From Planctomyces sp. SH-PL62 (GTDB taxonomy: Bacteria > Planctomycetota > Planctomycetia > Planctomycetales > Planctomycetaceae), in contig CAMDDX010000042.1 of the NCBI GenBank assembly GCA_945893075.1, positions 1-32,292 on the forward strand: a stretch of DNA of 32,292 nt, in the 5' to 3' direction. Made by a program: the position numbers and the translations under genes. Below are positions 17,737-24,836 of this stretch, piece after piece. The notes under the pieces are model-generated. The model was not told where the DNA came from. It worked only from the letters and a program-made list of their open reading frames with translations, and did not search any database. Positions within the stretch are counted from its first letter, which is position 1; the number at the start of each line of letters is the position of its first letter.

Positions 17737-17870
17737 CCTGGAGTGTTGTGGCTCGACACAGCCCTCCATTCAAGAAGGAACAATCGCTCGTCATCACGAA
17801 CGACCTCAACCGGACAATCAAGCCAAACCTCAAACCAATGGAGGGCGGCGTCAAGCCGCCGCACTCCAGG
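17737..17870. repeat. Inverted-repeat element, CCTGGAGTG family, copy 1
   Basis: Ends are CCTGGAGTG (17737) and CACTCCAGG (to 17870). The 34-nt arms 17737-17770 and 17837-17870 pair with a few mismatches and contain an inner GGCTCGACACAGCC / GGCGGCGTCAAGCCGCC hairpin. It begins one base after the TAA of the thioredoxin-like gene and ends 8 nt before the next ATG. The second copy is at 31351-31535. Confidence 0.85.
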
Positions 17871-17878
17871 GAAATACC

Positions 17879-19099
17879 ATGAACCTGAAAACCCTCGTGT
17901 GGCGTGAATTGGCGGAGCGGCCTGCGGCCATGCTCACCAGCACGCTCACGATTTTGCTAGGCGTGACGGCGCTGGTCGCGATTCGTCACGTCACCGTGTT
18001 CTCGGAACGCGAAGTCGGGCAGCAATTGCAATCGCTGGGTGCGAATGTGCTCGTGCTGCCCAAGGACGCGACGTTGCAGGATTACTACTCGGCCGACCTG
18101 ACCGAGCGAACGCTGCCGGAGTCGCATGTGGCCAGCATCCTGTTGGAGAACCTGCCGGGCGTTGAGCGGCTTTCGCCGAAGTTGTGCGTGTCAGCAAAGG
18201 TCGCAAATCGCGACGTGACGCTGACCGGCATCCTGCCGCAGAGCGAGTTTCAAGCGAAGGCGGCGTGGCAATCGGTGTCGCTGTTCAGCAACAAGCACGA
18301 TGGCTGCAAGAAGGCGGCGTGCGGCCCGAAGACTTATGACGCCGCGCCGGAAACGCTCGCCAGCGAACGGACCATCGACCAGTTGAAAGGGAATGAAGCG
18401 GTGATCGGAGCCGACGTGGCCGAGTTCTCGGGGTTGAAGCCCGGCCAGTCGGTCGAATTGCTCGGTGAGAAGTTGCAGGTACTCGCCGTGCTGCCGCGTA
18501 CCGGCACAGTCGATGATTCGCGTGTCTTCGCGCACTTGCACACGGTTCAGCGGCTGACCAACGCGGGCGAAGTTGTGAACGCGATTGAAGTCATGGGCTG
18601 CTGCGAGGACGCGGCCGGCGGACTCGTGCCGAAGCTGGCCGAACTGCTGCCCGATGCGAAGGTCGTCACGATCTCGCAAGTCGTCTCGACTCAAGTGGGC
18701 ATCAACCGCTTGATGAGCCAAATGTCGCTGTTCGTGCTGGGCATTCTCGTGATCGTCGGCGGAGCTAGCGTCGCCAGCACAATTTCATCGAACGTCCGCG
18801 AACGCCGCCGCGAAGTCGGCACGCTGATGGCGCTCGGTGCCACACCGAGTCTCGTCACGCGAATGTTTCTATTAAAAGCGTGGACGCTCGGCATTGTCGG
18901 AGCAGTCAGCGGCAGCGTGCTCGGCCTGATCGTGGCGATGGTCCTCGGCTCGCAGTGGGCCGGAGTCACCGTCAAGCCGCTGCCCGATTTGATCGCGCTC
19001 TCCATCGGAGCGGCTCTTGTCATCACCACTCTGGCCGCACTCTGGCCGGCTCGTTCAGCGGCGAAGCTCGATCCGTGCTGCTGCTTTCAGGAGATTTGA
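17879..19099 (+). CDS. ABC transporter permease, MacB/FtsX type, with Cys-rich periplasmic segments
   Basis: 406 residues from ATG 17879. It has four TM helices in the FtsX/MacB arrangement: TM1 (about 17-37), a large periplasmic domain (about 40-275), then three helices (about 283-303, 332-356, 370-391). Conserved SSNVRERRREVGTLMALGATPSLV (coupling region) precedes TM3. The periplasmic part has unusual cysteines: C103, C143 and C148 (HDGCKKAACGP) and the pair C241-C242 (MGCCED). The C-terminus ends in LDPCCCFQEI (C400-402). These could bind a metal, fitting the operon. The matching ATPase gene lies 114 nt downstream. A MacB-like role as an energy-coupled periplasmic mechanotransducer is inferred. 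Confidence 0.88.
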   Translation: MNLKTLVWRELAERPAAMLTSTLTILLGVTALVAIRHVTVFSEREVGQQLQSLGANVLVLPKDATLQDYYSADLTERTLPESHVASILLENLPGVERLSPKLCVSAKVANRDVTLTGILPQSEFQAKAAWQSVSLFSNKHDGCKKAACGPKTYDAAPETLASERTIDQLKGNEAVIGADVAEFSGLKPGQSVELLGEKLQVLAVLPRTGTVDDSRVFAHLHTVQRLTNAGEVVNAIEVMGCCEDAAGGLVPKLAELLPDAKVVTISQVVSTQVGINRLMSQMSLFVLGILVIVGGASVASTISSNVRERRREVGTLMALGATPSLVTRMFLLKAWTLGIVGAVSGSVLGLIVAMVLGSQWAGVTVKPLPDLIALSIGAALVITTLAALWPARSAAKLDPCCCFQEI

Positions 19100-19122
19100 T
19101 TCACTCATTCATCGCCGACACC

Positions 19123-19180
19123 AGCACGACGCGCAAGCGAGTGGTTCCGGCCCCAACATCACTCGCTTGCGCGTCGTGCT
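19123..19180. repeat. Perfect 21-bp inverted repeat between permease and ATPase genes
   Basis: Arms 19123-19143 and 19160-19180 are exact reverse complements (AGCACGACGCGCAAGCGAG begins the left arm), with a 16-nt loop. It is followed by a CTCACAAAGG ribosome-binding-like stretch and ATG 19214. Confidence 0.9.
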
Positions 19181-19213
19181 AATGGCCTCCGGCTCACAAA
19201 GGTTTTTTCAATC

Positions 19214-19906
19214 ATGTTCCACCTTCAAAACATCACCAAGGTCTATCGGCGGCGGCAACAAGAAGTCGTCGCGTTCAAAGCCACGTCGCTCGACATCGGA
19301 CTCGGCGAGTACGTCGCGGTCGTCGGGCCGAGCGGCAGCGGCAAGACGACGCTGTTGTCGATGCTCGGCGGCATGTTGTCGCCCGACACCGGCAAAGTGT
19401 GGTTCGAGGGCGAGTCGCTCTACGACCTGCCCATCAATGAACGCACGCGGCGGCGACGCGAGCAAATTGGTTTCGTGTTTCAGACGTTCAATCTCGTGCC
19501 GTACCTGACGGCGTTGGAGAACGTCCAAGTCCCGTTGTTCCTGCACGGCGTCGGTAAGTCCGAGCAACGTGACCGAGCCGTCGCGCTCTTGGAACAAGTT
19601 GGACTCGGCAACCGCATCGAGCACAAGCCGAGCGAATTGAGCACCGGCCAGCAACAGCGAGTCGCACTTGCTCGCACGCTGGCGAACAACCCGCGATTGA
19701 TCCTCGCCGACGAGCCGACTGGCAACCTCGACCCGGACAGCCGCGAGGCCGTGCTGTCGATGTTCGACCAGTTCGTCCGCGAAGGCCGCACGATTGTCAT
19801 GGTCACTCACGACCCCGGTGCCGCCGCGCGAGCGTCTCGGCGACTGTGCTTGAACGACGGAATGCTCGTCGCGCCTGAAGAGATTCCAACTACGAGGGCA
19901 GCTTGA
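19214..19906 (+). CDS. ABC transporter ATP-binding protein (LolD/MacB-N type)
   Basis: 230 residues. Provides ATP hydrolysis for the FtsX-type permease encoded immediately upstream. Walker A GPSGSGKTT (about 38-46), Q-loop FQTFNL, signature LSTGQQQRVALARTL, Walker B LILADEPTGNLD with catalytic Glu, and the switch VTHD are all intact. The set is typical of LolD/FtsE/MacB ATPases. It is a cytosolic subunit that should dimerise. The order permease-then-ATPase is unusual but not rare. The stop is followed within 4 nt by the start of the transposase-carrying palindromic element. Confidence 0.95.
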   Translation: MFHLQNITKVYRRRQQEVVAFKATSLDIGLGEYVAVVGPSGSGKTTLLSMLGGMLSPDTGKVWFEGESLYDLPINERTRRRREQIGFVFQTFNLVPYLTALENVQVPLFLHGVGKSEQRDRAVALLEQVGLGNRIEHKPSELSTGQQQRVALARTLANNPRLILADEPTGNLDPDSREAVLSMFDQFVREGRTIVMVTHDPGAAARASRRLCLNDGMLVAPEEIPTTRAA

Positions 19907-19909
19907 CCT

Positions 19910-20581
19910 GGCTTTGCCCCAACGGGGCGAGACTCGATAGCCCAGGGCGGTAGCCCTGGGAAACGGACACGCATGAAGACGAAAAGGCCCAACGGGCCGC
20001 GACTCAACGAAAGGACGATCACCCATCATGCCGCAATCTTTGGCCAACGCTTTGTTGCACGTCGTCTTCAGCACGAAGAACCGGACGCCGTTCCTCAAGA
20101 CGCCGGAACTGCGTGGGACAATGACCGGGTATTTGATCGGCACGCTTCAGAACATCGATTGTCCGTCTCTCATCGTCGGTGTCGTGGAAGATCACGTTCA
20201 CATCCTCTGCAATCTCAGCCGGACGATCACGATTGCGAAATTGGTCGAGGAACTCAAAACCAGCTCTTCTGCACGCATCAAAGAAGAAAGGATGGGAGTT
20301 AAAGACTTCTATTGGCAGAACGGTTACGGCGCGTTCTCCGTCAGCCAGTCCAACGTGGAGCCGGTTAAGACCTACATCGCCAATCAGGAAGAGCATCATC
20401 GCACAGTGACCTTTCAAGAGGAGTATCGACGGTTCTTGGAACGGCACGGCCTGGCATGGGATGAACGATATGTGTGGGATTGAAGACGAGTCACGGCCCG
20501 TTGGGCCTTCAAGATTCGCATTCGATCCGATCCCCAGGGCTAGCGCCCTGGGCTATCGAGTCGCGCCGCTTTGCGGCTGAA
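19910..20581. mobile_element. RAYT-type element: palindromic repeats flanking an IS200-like transposase gene
   Basis: Left side: GGCTTTGCCCCAACGGGGC, then GACTCGATAGCCCAGGGC (19931-19948) with its hairpin partner, then AAGGCCCAACGGGCCG (19985-19999). The transposase gene follows (20028-20483). The right side mirrors these: GGCCCGTTGGGCC (about 20496-20508), GCCCTGGGCTATCGAGTC (20545-20562, exact reverse complement of 19931-19948), then GCGCCGCTTTGCGGCTGAA. The whole is a symmetric inverted structure with the gene centred. Flanking direct repeats were not clearly seen. It is inserted between the ATPase and the RND pump genes. Confidence 0.85.
20028..20483 (+). CDS. IS200-like HUH (Y1) transposase, REP-associated (RAYT-like)
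   Basis: 151 residues. Single-strand transposase/endonuclease of the Y1 family (Pfam IS200-like), acting on hairpin DNA ends. The HUH motif is DHVHIL (His56, His58). The catalytic tyrosine is probably Tyr116 in VKTYIANQEEHH. Other family marks are HVVFSTKNR near the N-terminus, WQNGYGAFSVS (96-106) and FQEEYRRFLERHG. Length is normal and no frameshift is seen, so it may be active. It is the only transposase in the window and lies at the centre of a palindromic element whose hairpins would be its natural substrate. Whether it is a RAYT (domesticated, REP-spreading) or a free IS200 depends on copy number, which cannot be seen here. Confidence 0.92.
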   Translation: MPQSLANALLHVVFSTKNRTPFLKTPELRGTMTGYLIGTLQNIDCPSLIVGVVEDHVHILCNLSRTITIAKLVEELKTSSSARIKEERMGVKDFYWQNGYGAFSVSQSNVEPVKTYIANQEEHHRTVTFQEEYRRFLERHGLAWDERYVWD

Positions 20582-20604
20582 CCACATGCCGCGTTGCGGC
20601 ACCC

Positions 20605-20644
20605 CGACCTCCGACTTCCGACCACTGACCTCTGACCTCTGACC
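20605..20644. repeat. Low-complexity CTCTGAC repeat before the RND pump start
   Basis: Near-tandem 7-bp units (GACCTCCGACTTCCGACC..CTCTGACCTCTGACC) end directly at ATG 20645. No Shine-Dalgarno sequence is visible, so translation initiation of the pump may rely on other features. Confidence 0.6.
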
Positions 20645-23600
20645 ATGCTCAACTGGATCATCGACGTCTCACTGCGAAACCGGGTTCTCGTGCTGCTGTT
20701 GGCCGTGGGGCTGGCGGTGGCGGGCGGGATCGCGTTGTTGCATCTCGACATCGACGCCTTCCCGGATACGACGCCGATTCAGGTGCAGATCAACACGACG
20801 GCTCCGGCGCTTGGCCCCGAAGAGGTCGAGCAGCAGATCACGTTTCCGATTGAGCAAGTGCTGGGTGGATTGCCTCGGCTGCAAATTTTGCGGTCGATCT
20901 CGAAGTTTGGTTTGTCGCAGGTGGTGGTCACGTTCGAGGACGGGACCGACATCTATTTCGCGCGGCAGCTTGTCAACGAGCGGCTCGGTTCGGTCGTCCT
21001 GCCGCCGGGCATAGAGCGGCCGAGTCTCGGCCCGGTCGCCACCGGGTTGGGCGAGGTCTATCACTACATCGTGACGCTCAAGGGCTGGAACTTTGAAGGA
21101 GCGTCCGAGGCCGAGCGCACCGAGAAGCTGACGTACCTGCGCACGATCCACGACTGGTCGATCAAGCCGAAACTGCGCACGGTCCCCGGTGTCGCCGAAG
21201 TGAATTCGTGGGGCGGGTTCGAGAAGCAGTACCAAGTTCGCATTGATCCCGACAAGCTGATCAAGCACAAGCTGACGTTCGCCGAAGTCGTCACCGCATT
21301 GGAGAGCAACAACAAGAACACCGGCGGCGGCGGCATTCAGCAGAACAACCAGTTTCTGCTGGTGCATGGCCTCGGCCGCACGGTCAACGAGGACCAGATT
21401 CGGAACATCGTCGTGACGGCGAAAGACGGCTCGCCGATTCGCGTGAAGGATGTGGCGACGGTCGGCATCGGCCAGGAGATTCGTCGCGGCTCGGTGACGG
21501 CGATGGGACGGGGCGAGGCGGTGCTCGGCTTGTGCTTCATGACGATGGGGCAGAACAGCAAGGTCGTCACGTCGGCGTTGAAGAATCGCATGGAAGAACT
21601 CCGCCCGACGCTGCCGGCCGATGTGGAAATTGAAGTTGTTTACGACCGCACCGAACTCGTGGACTTCGTGATCGACACCGTCCGCCGTAACTTGTTCGAG
21701 GGCGGGTTGCTGGTCATCGCGATTCTGTTCGCGTTCCTGGGCAACTTGCGAGCGGCCACCATCGTCGCGGTAGCAATTCCGTTGTCGATGTTGTGCGCGT
21801 TCAGCGGCATGTTGCAGTTCGGGATCGCCGCGAGCTTGCTCAGTCTGGGCGCGATCGACTTTGGCATGGTGGTCGATAGCTCGGTGGTCATGGTCGAGAA
21901 CTGCGTGCGGCATATCGCTCACGGCGACTTGCGGAATCGCAGCAAGATCGACGTCGTGCGCGAAGCGGCGGTCGAGGTTCGCAAGCCGACGCTGTTCGGC
22001 GAACTCATCATCATGATCGTGTACCTGCCGATCCTCACGCTGGAAGGGATCGAAGGCAAACTCTTCCGGCCGATGGCGCTGACGGTCATCTTCGCGCTGG
22101 CTGGTTCGATGGTGCTGTCGCTGACGCTGATGCCGGTGCTGGCCAGCTTCCTGCTGCCGCGCCGCATGACGGAAAAAGAACCGTGGCTGATGCGACTGGC
22201 TCACACGATTCACAATCCGGTCTTGAAAATCTGCATGGATCACCGGTTTGCGGTCGTGACCTTCGCCGCCTGCGTGCTGGTGTTCGCGTTCGGCATGATC
22301 GCTCCGAATCTCGGCACGGAGTTCATCCCGCAGCTTTCAGAAGGTGCCATCGCGATGAATGTCGTGCGTCTGGCAGGGACGGACCTGAGCGAATCCAACC
22401 ACCTGAACTCCGTGATGGAACGCATGATCTTGGAAGAGTTCCCCGACGAAGTGCGGCACGCCTGGAGCCGAGTCGGCACGGCGGCGATCAACACCGATCC
22501 GATGGGGATCGAACTCACGGACATGTATGTGACGCTGTATCCGCGCGAACGGTGGCGAAAGGCGAAGACTCAAGAAGAACTGACGGAACTCGTCGAGAAA
22601 CTGATCCGGCAGATTCCGGGACAGAAAGTCGCGTTCGAGCAACCGATCGAAATGCGAATCAGTGAAATGACCACCGGCACGCGCTCGGACGTGGCGATTT
22701 TCTTATTCGGCGATGACTTCGAGTTGCTCACGGCCAAAGGGGCGGAGATCGCCGCAGTCCTGAATACTGTCGCCGGCAACGCGGACGTCAGTGTCGAGCA
22801 ACTCACCGGTCAGCCTGTGCTGCAAATCAGAATTCGTCAGGACGAGATCGCTCGCTACGGCATCGCGGCGAAGACACTGCTCGACTTGGTTGAGTCCGTG
22901 GGCGGCCTGACCGTGGGAGAAGTCGTTGAAGGCCAACTGCGGTTTCCACTGACCGTCCGATTGCCTGACCGCGTACGCGGCAGCCCGGAGACACTGGGAC
23001 TGATTCAAGTCGCTACCGCCACCGGCGAACGCGTTCCGCTGTCTCGATTGGCGGAGCTGCGTCTGGTGGAAGGGCCGTCCACGATCACTCGCGACTGGGG
23101 TCAGCGCCGCATTTCGATCACCTGCAATGTGCGCGGCCGCGATATTGGTTCGTTCGTGGCCGAGGCTCGCGCCAAAGTCGCTCGGCAAGTTCCCCTGCCA
23201 CTGGGCCGGTATTCTCTGGAATGGGGCGGTCAGTTTGAGAACTACGAACGCGCCCGCAATCGGCTGCTGATCGTCGTCCCAGTCGCCATCGCGATGATCT
23301 TCATGCTGCTGTTTTTCACGTATCACAACGTCATCGACGCCTTGCGCGTCTTCACCGGCGTACCGTTCGGCTGGGTGGGCGGCATCATCGCGCTGTGGCT
23401 GCGGGACATGCCGTTTTCAATTTCGGCGGCGATTGGCTTCATCGCGCTCTCCGGTGTGGCGGTGCTGGATGACATGATCCTCGTCAGCTATGTGCGACAA
23501 CTCCGCCGCACGGGCATGAAGGTCCACGACGCCGTGCGCCAAGCGGCAATCACGCGCTTGCGTCCCGTGTTGATGACGACGCTCGTGGCCAGCTTCGGCT

Positions 23601-23905
23601 TTCTGCCGATGGCACTCTCGACCGGTCAGGGTGCCGAAGTGCAACGGCCGCTGGCCACGGTCGTCATCGGCGGGGTCATCGGCGCGATGGCCATGTCGCT
23701 GCTGGTGCTCCGCGTGCTGTACCTGTTCTTCGATGCCATCGCCCACGCGATTCAATGGGCGCTGATCCGCTGGTTCCACATGTCCGAGTCGGTAACGGCC
23801 CCGATGCTGGGCCTGTTGGTCGAACACGAAGAGAGCGAATCACGTCCCACCAGAGGTGACATCCGAAAGGAGGCCGAACCCATCGCGGAAGTCACACATC
23901 GATGA
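20645..23905 (+). CDS. Heavy-metal efflux RND pump, CzcA/CusA family (HME-RND)
   Basis: 1086 residues, normal for the family. Proton-driven inner-membrane pump exporting divalent or monovalent metal ions with the adaptor(s) and TolC-type channel in this locus. TM1 (about 11-31) is followed by a FPDTTPIQVQINTTAPALGPEEVEQQITFPIE region typical of CzcA/CusA. The TM4 proton-relay motif DFGMVVDSSVVMVEN (Asp405, Asp411) belongs to the CzcA-like, not the CusA-like, class, favouring Zn/Co/Cd/Ni over Cu/Ag. Twelve TM helices and two large periplasmic loops are consistent with the hydrophobicity pattern. The C-terminus is a charged cytoplasmic tail. The metal is inferred, not proven. Confidence 0.93.
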   Translation: MLNWIIDVSLRNRVLVLLLAVGLAVAGGIALLHLDIDAFPDTTPIQVQINTTAPALGPEEVEQQITFPIEQVLGGLPRLQILRSISKFGLSQVVVTFEDGTDIYFARQLVNERLGSVVLPPGIERPSLGPVATGLGEVYHYIVTLKGWNFEGASEAERTEKLTYLRTIHDWSIKPKLRTVPGVAEVNSWGGFEKQYQVRIDPDKLIKHKLTFAEVVTALESNNKNTGGGGIQQNNQFLLVHGLGRTVNEDQIRNIVVTAKDGSPIRVKDVATVGIGQEIRRGSVTAMGRGEAVLGLCFMTMGQNSKVVTSALKNRMEELRPTLPADVEIEVVYDRTELVDFVIDTVRRNLFEGGLLVIAILFAFLGNLRAATIVAVAIPLSMLCAFSGMLQFGIAASLLSLGAIDFGMVVDSSVVMVENCVRHIAHGDLRNRSKIDVVREAAVEVRKPTLFGELIIMIVYLPILTLEGIEGKLFRPMALTVIFALAGSMVLSLTLMPVLASFLLPRRMTEKEPWLMRLAHTIHNPVLKICMDHRFAVVTFAACVLVFAFGMIAPNLGTEFIPQLSEGAIAMNVVRLAGTDLSESNHLNSVMERMILEEFPDEVRHAWSRVGTAAINTDPMGIELTDMYVTLYPRERWRKAKTQEELTELVEKLIRQIPGQKVAFEQPIEMRISEMTTGTRSDVAIFLFGDDFELLTAKGAEIAAVLNTVAGNADVSVEQLTGQPVLQIRIRQDEIARYGIAAKTLLDLVESVGGLTVGEVVEGQLRFPLTVRLPDRVRGSPETLGLIQVATATGERVPLSRLAELRLVEGPSTITRDWGQRRISITCNVRGRDIGSFVAEARAKVARQVPLPLGRYSLEWGGQFENYERARNRLLIVVPVAIAMIFMLLFFTYHNVIDALRVFTGVPFGWVGGIIALWLRDMPFSISAAIGFIALSGVAVLDDMILVSYVRQLRRTGMKVHDAVRQAAITRLRPVLMTTLVASFGFLPMALSTGQGAEVQRPLATVVIGGVIGAMAMSLLVLRVLYLFFDAIAHAIQWALIRWFHMSESVTAPMLGLLVEHEESESRPTRGDIRKEAEPIAEVTHR

Positions 23906-23938
23906 GCCATACCGTTCAGCCTCGAAGTCTCATGTGTT

Positions 23939-24142
23939 TCAGCCTCGAAGAGGTGTGACTCGAAAGCCCAGGGCGACAGCCCTGGGTTGGCAATCAACCA
24001 TGAACGCAAGCCCCAACGGGGCGTGACTCGATGTGCTGATGAGGCGACGAGTCGCGCCCCTTCAGGGCTAAGACCGGAGAACAATCAATCCGCACCCAGG
24101 GCTAGCGCCCTGGGCTTTCGAGTCTCAGCCCTGTGGGCCGAA
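23939..24142. repeat. Palindromic REP/BIME-like element, copy 4
   Basis: CTCGAAAGCCCAGGGC..GCCCTGGG, a central GCCCCAACGGGGCGTGACTCG / CGAGTCGCGCCCCTTCAGGGC pair, then CCCAGGGC..GCCCTGGGCTTTCGAGTC and CAGCCCTGTGGGCC. The outermost left hairpin is degenerate. It lies in the gap between the RND pump and the lipoprotein gene. Confidence 0.82.
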
Positions 24143-24182
24143 GACATGAAGATTCCCCCTATTTCACGAAGGAGAACTTGAG

Positions 24183-24617
24183 ATGACGACACGAAAACTT
24201 TGGACAGCTTGCGGCTTGCTCGCGGCAGTGATGTTCGCGGCGAATGGCTGCGGCGAAACAGCCGCGCCACCGAAGCAAGTTGCTCAAACCGACGGCCACG
24301 ATCACAAGGCCGGCGAACATCACGAGGGTGACGGCCACGACCACGGCAAGAAGGAACTCGACCACTCCGGCTGGTGGTGCGGCGAGCACGGCGTTCCCGA
24401 AGCCGAATGCAGCATGTGCTCGTCCAAAGTCGCCGCCGCGTTCAAGGCCAAGGGCGATTGGTGCGACGAGCATGACCGAGCCAAGTCGCAATGCTTCAAG
24501 TGCGATCCAAAGTTGCAGGAGAAGTTCGCAGCCATCTACCGCGCGAAGGAAGGCAAAGACCCACCGGCCATCGAAGAGGAAGCTCCGGCTAAAGAAGCGA
24601 AGAAGGAAGGGACGTAG
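24183..24617 (+). CDS. His-rich lipoprotein with two WC-x2-H...C-x2-C modules
   Basis: 144 residues from ATG 24183 (GAAGGAG upstream). A lipoprotein signal ends in FAANGC (Cys23 acylated). A histidine-rich stretch (39-61: DGHDHKAGEHHEGDGHDHG) resembles zinc/nickel-binding sequences. Two modules follow: WCGEHGVPEAECSMC (Cys66, His69, Cys76, Cys79) and WCDEHDRAKSQCFKC (Cys94, His97, Cys104, Cys107). They have the same pattern as in the two adaptors. The C-terminal tail is charged and low-complexity. It lies between the RND pump and the channel gene. It is likely a membrane-tethered metal-binding protein that loads or buffers the pump; the mechanism is inference. Confidence 0.8.
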   Translation: MTTRKLWTACGLLAAVMFAANGCGETAAPPKQVAQTDGHDHKAGEHHEGDGHDHGKKELDHSGWWCGEHGVPEAECSMCSSKVAAAFKAKGDWCDEHDRAKSQCFKCDPKLQEKFAAIYRAKEGKDPPAIEEEAPAKEAKKEGT

Positions 24618-24710
24618 GTCAGCCTTTCTAGGCTGACTGTGTGTAACTGCCGGCGCGACAAATCCCGCGGGTGCCAAGTCCGATGGTCAGGCTGGAAAGC
24701 CTGACCTACG
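24614..24710. repeat. Inverted repeat overlapping the lipoprotein stop codon
   Basis: Arms 24614-24638 and 24686-24710 (25 nt, three mismatches) share CGTAGGTCAG..CTGACCTACG at the ends. The TAG stop (24615-24617) is inside the left arm. The 47-nt loop is unremarkable. Confidence 0.85.
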
Positions 24711-24745
24711 GCCGGGCGTCAATCTGGAAGAGCTGTGCTTGGCAG

Positions 24746-24775
24746 TGAGGCTTGCGAAGAGTTTTCGCAAGCTCA
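24746..24775. repeat. Hairpin upstream of the TolC-family gene
   Basis: GCTTGCGAA (24750-24758) and TTCGCAAGC (24764-24772) are exact inverted repeats with a 5-nt loop. TGAG/CTCA extends the stem past a bulge. It lies 62 nt upstream of ATG 24837; possible regulatory or spacer hairpin. Confidence 0.6.
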
Positions 24776-24836
24776 CCGCCTGGCTGTCCGACAAAACGAT
24801 GAGCCGCAATGCGCGGCTGCCCAGGGAGGGGCGATC

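Noticed and set aside
17657..17878. Extension of the permease frame
   Set aside because: It overlaps the preceding gene in another frame and the CCTGGAGTG element. The MNLKTLVWREL start at 17879 fits the family.
20669..22243. Long minus-strand open frame opposite the RND pump
   Set aside because: His/Gln/Arg-rich shadow of a high-GC gene with no recognisable domain. The same holds for the other long minus-strand frames opposite real genes (1090-2025, 6773-7990, 8707-9822, 13705-14850, 25098-26102).
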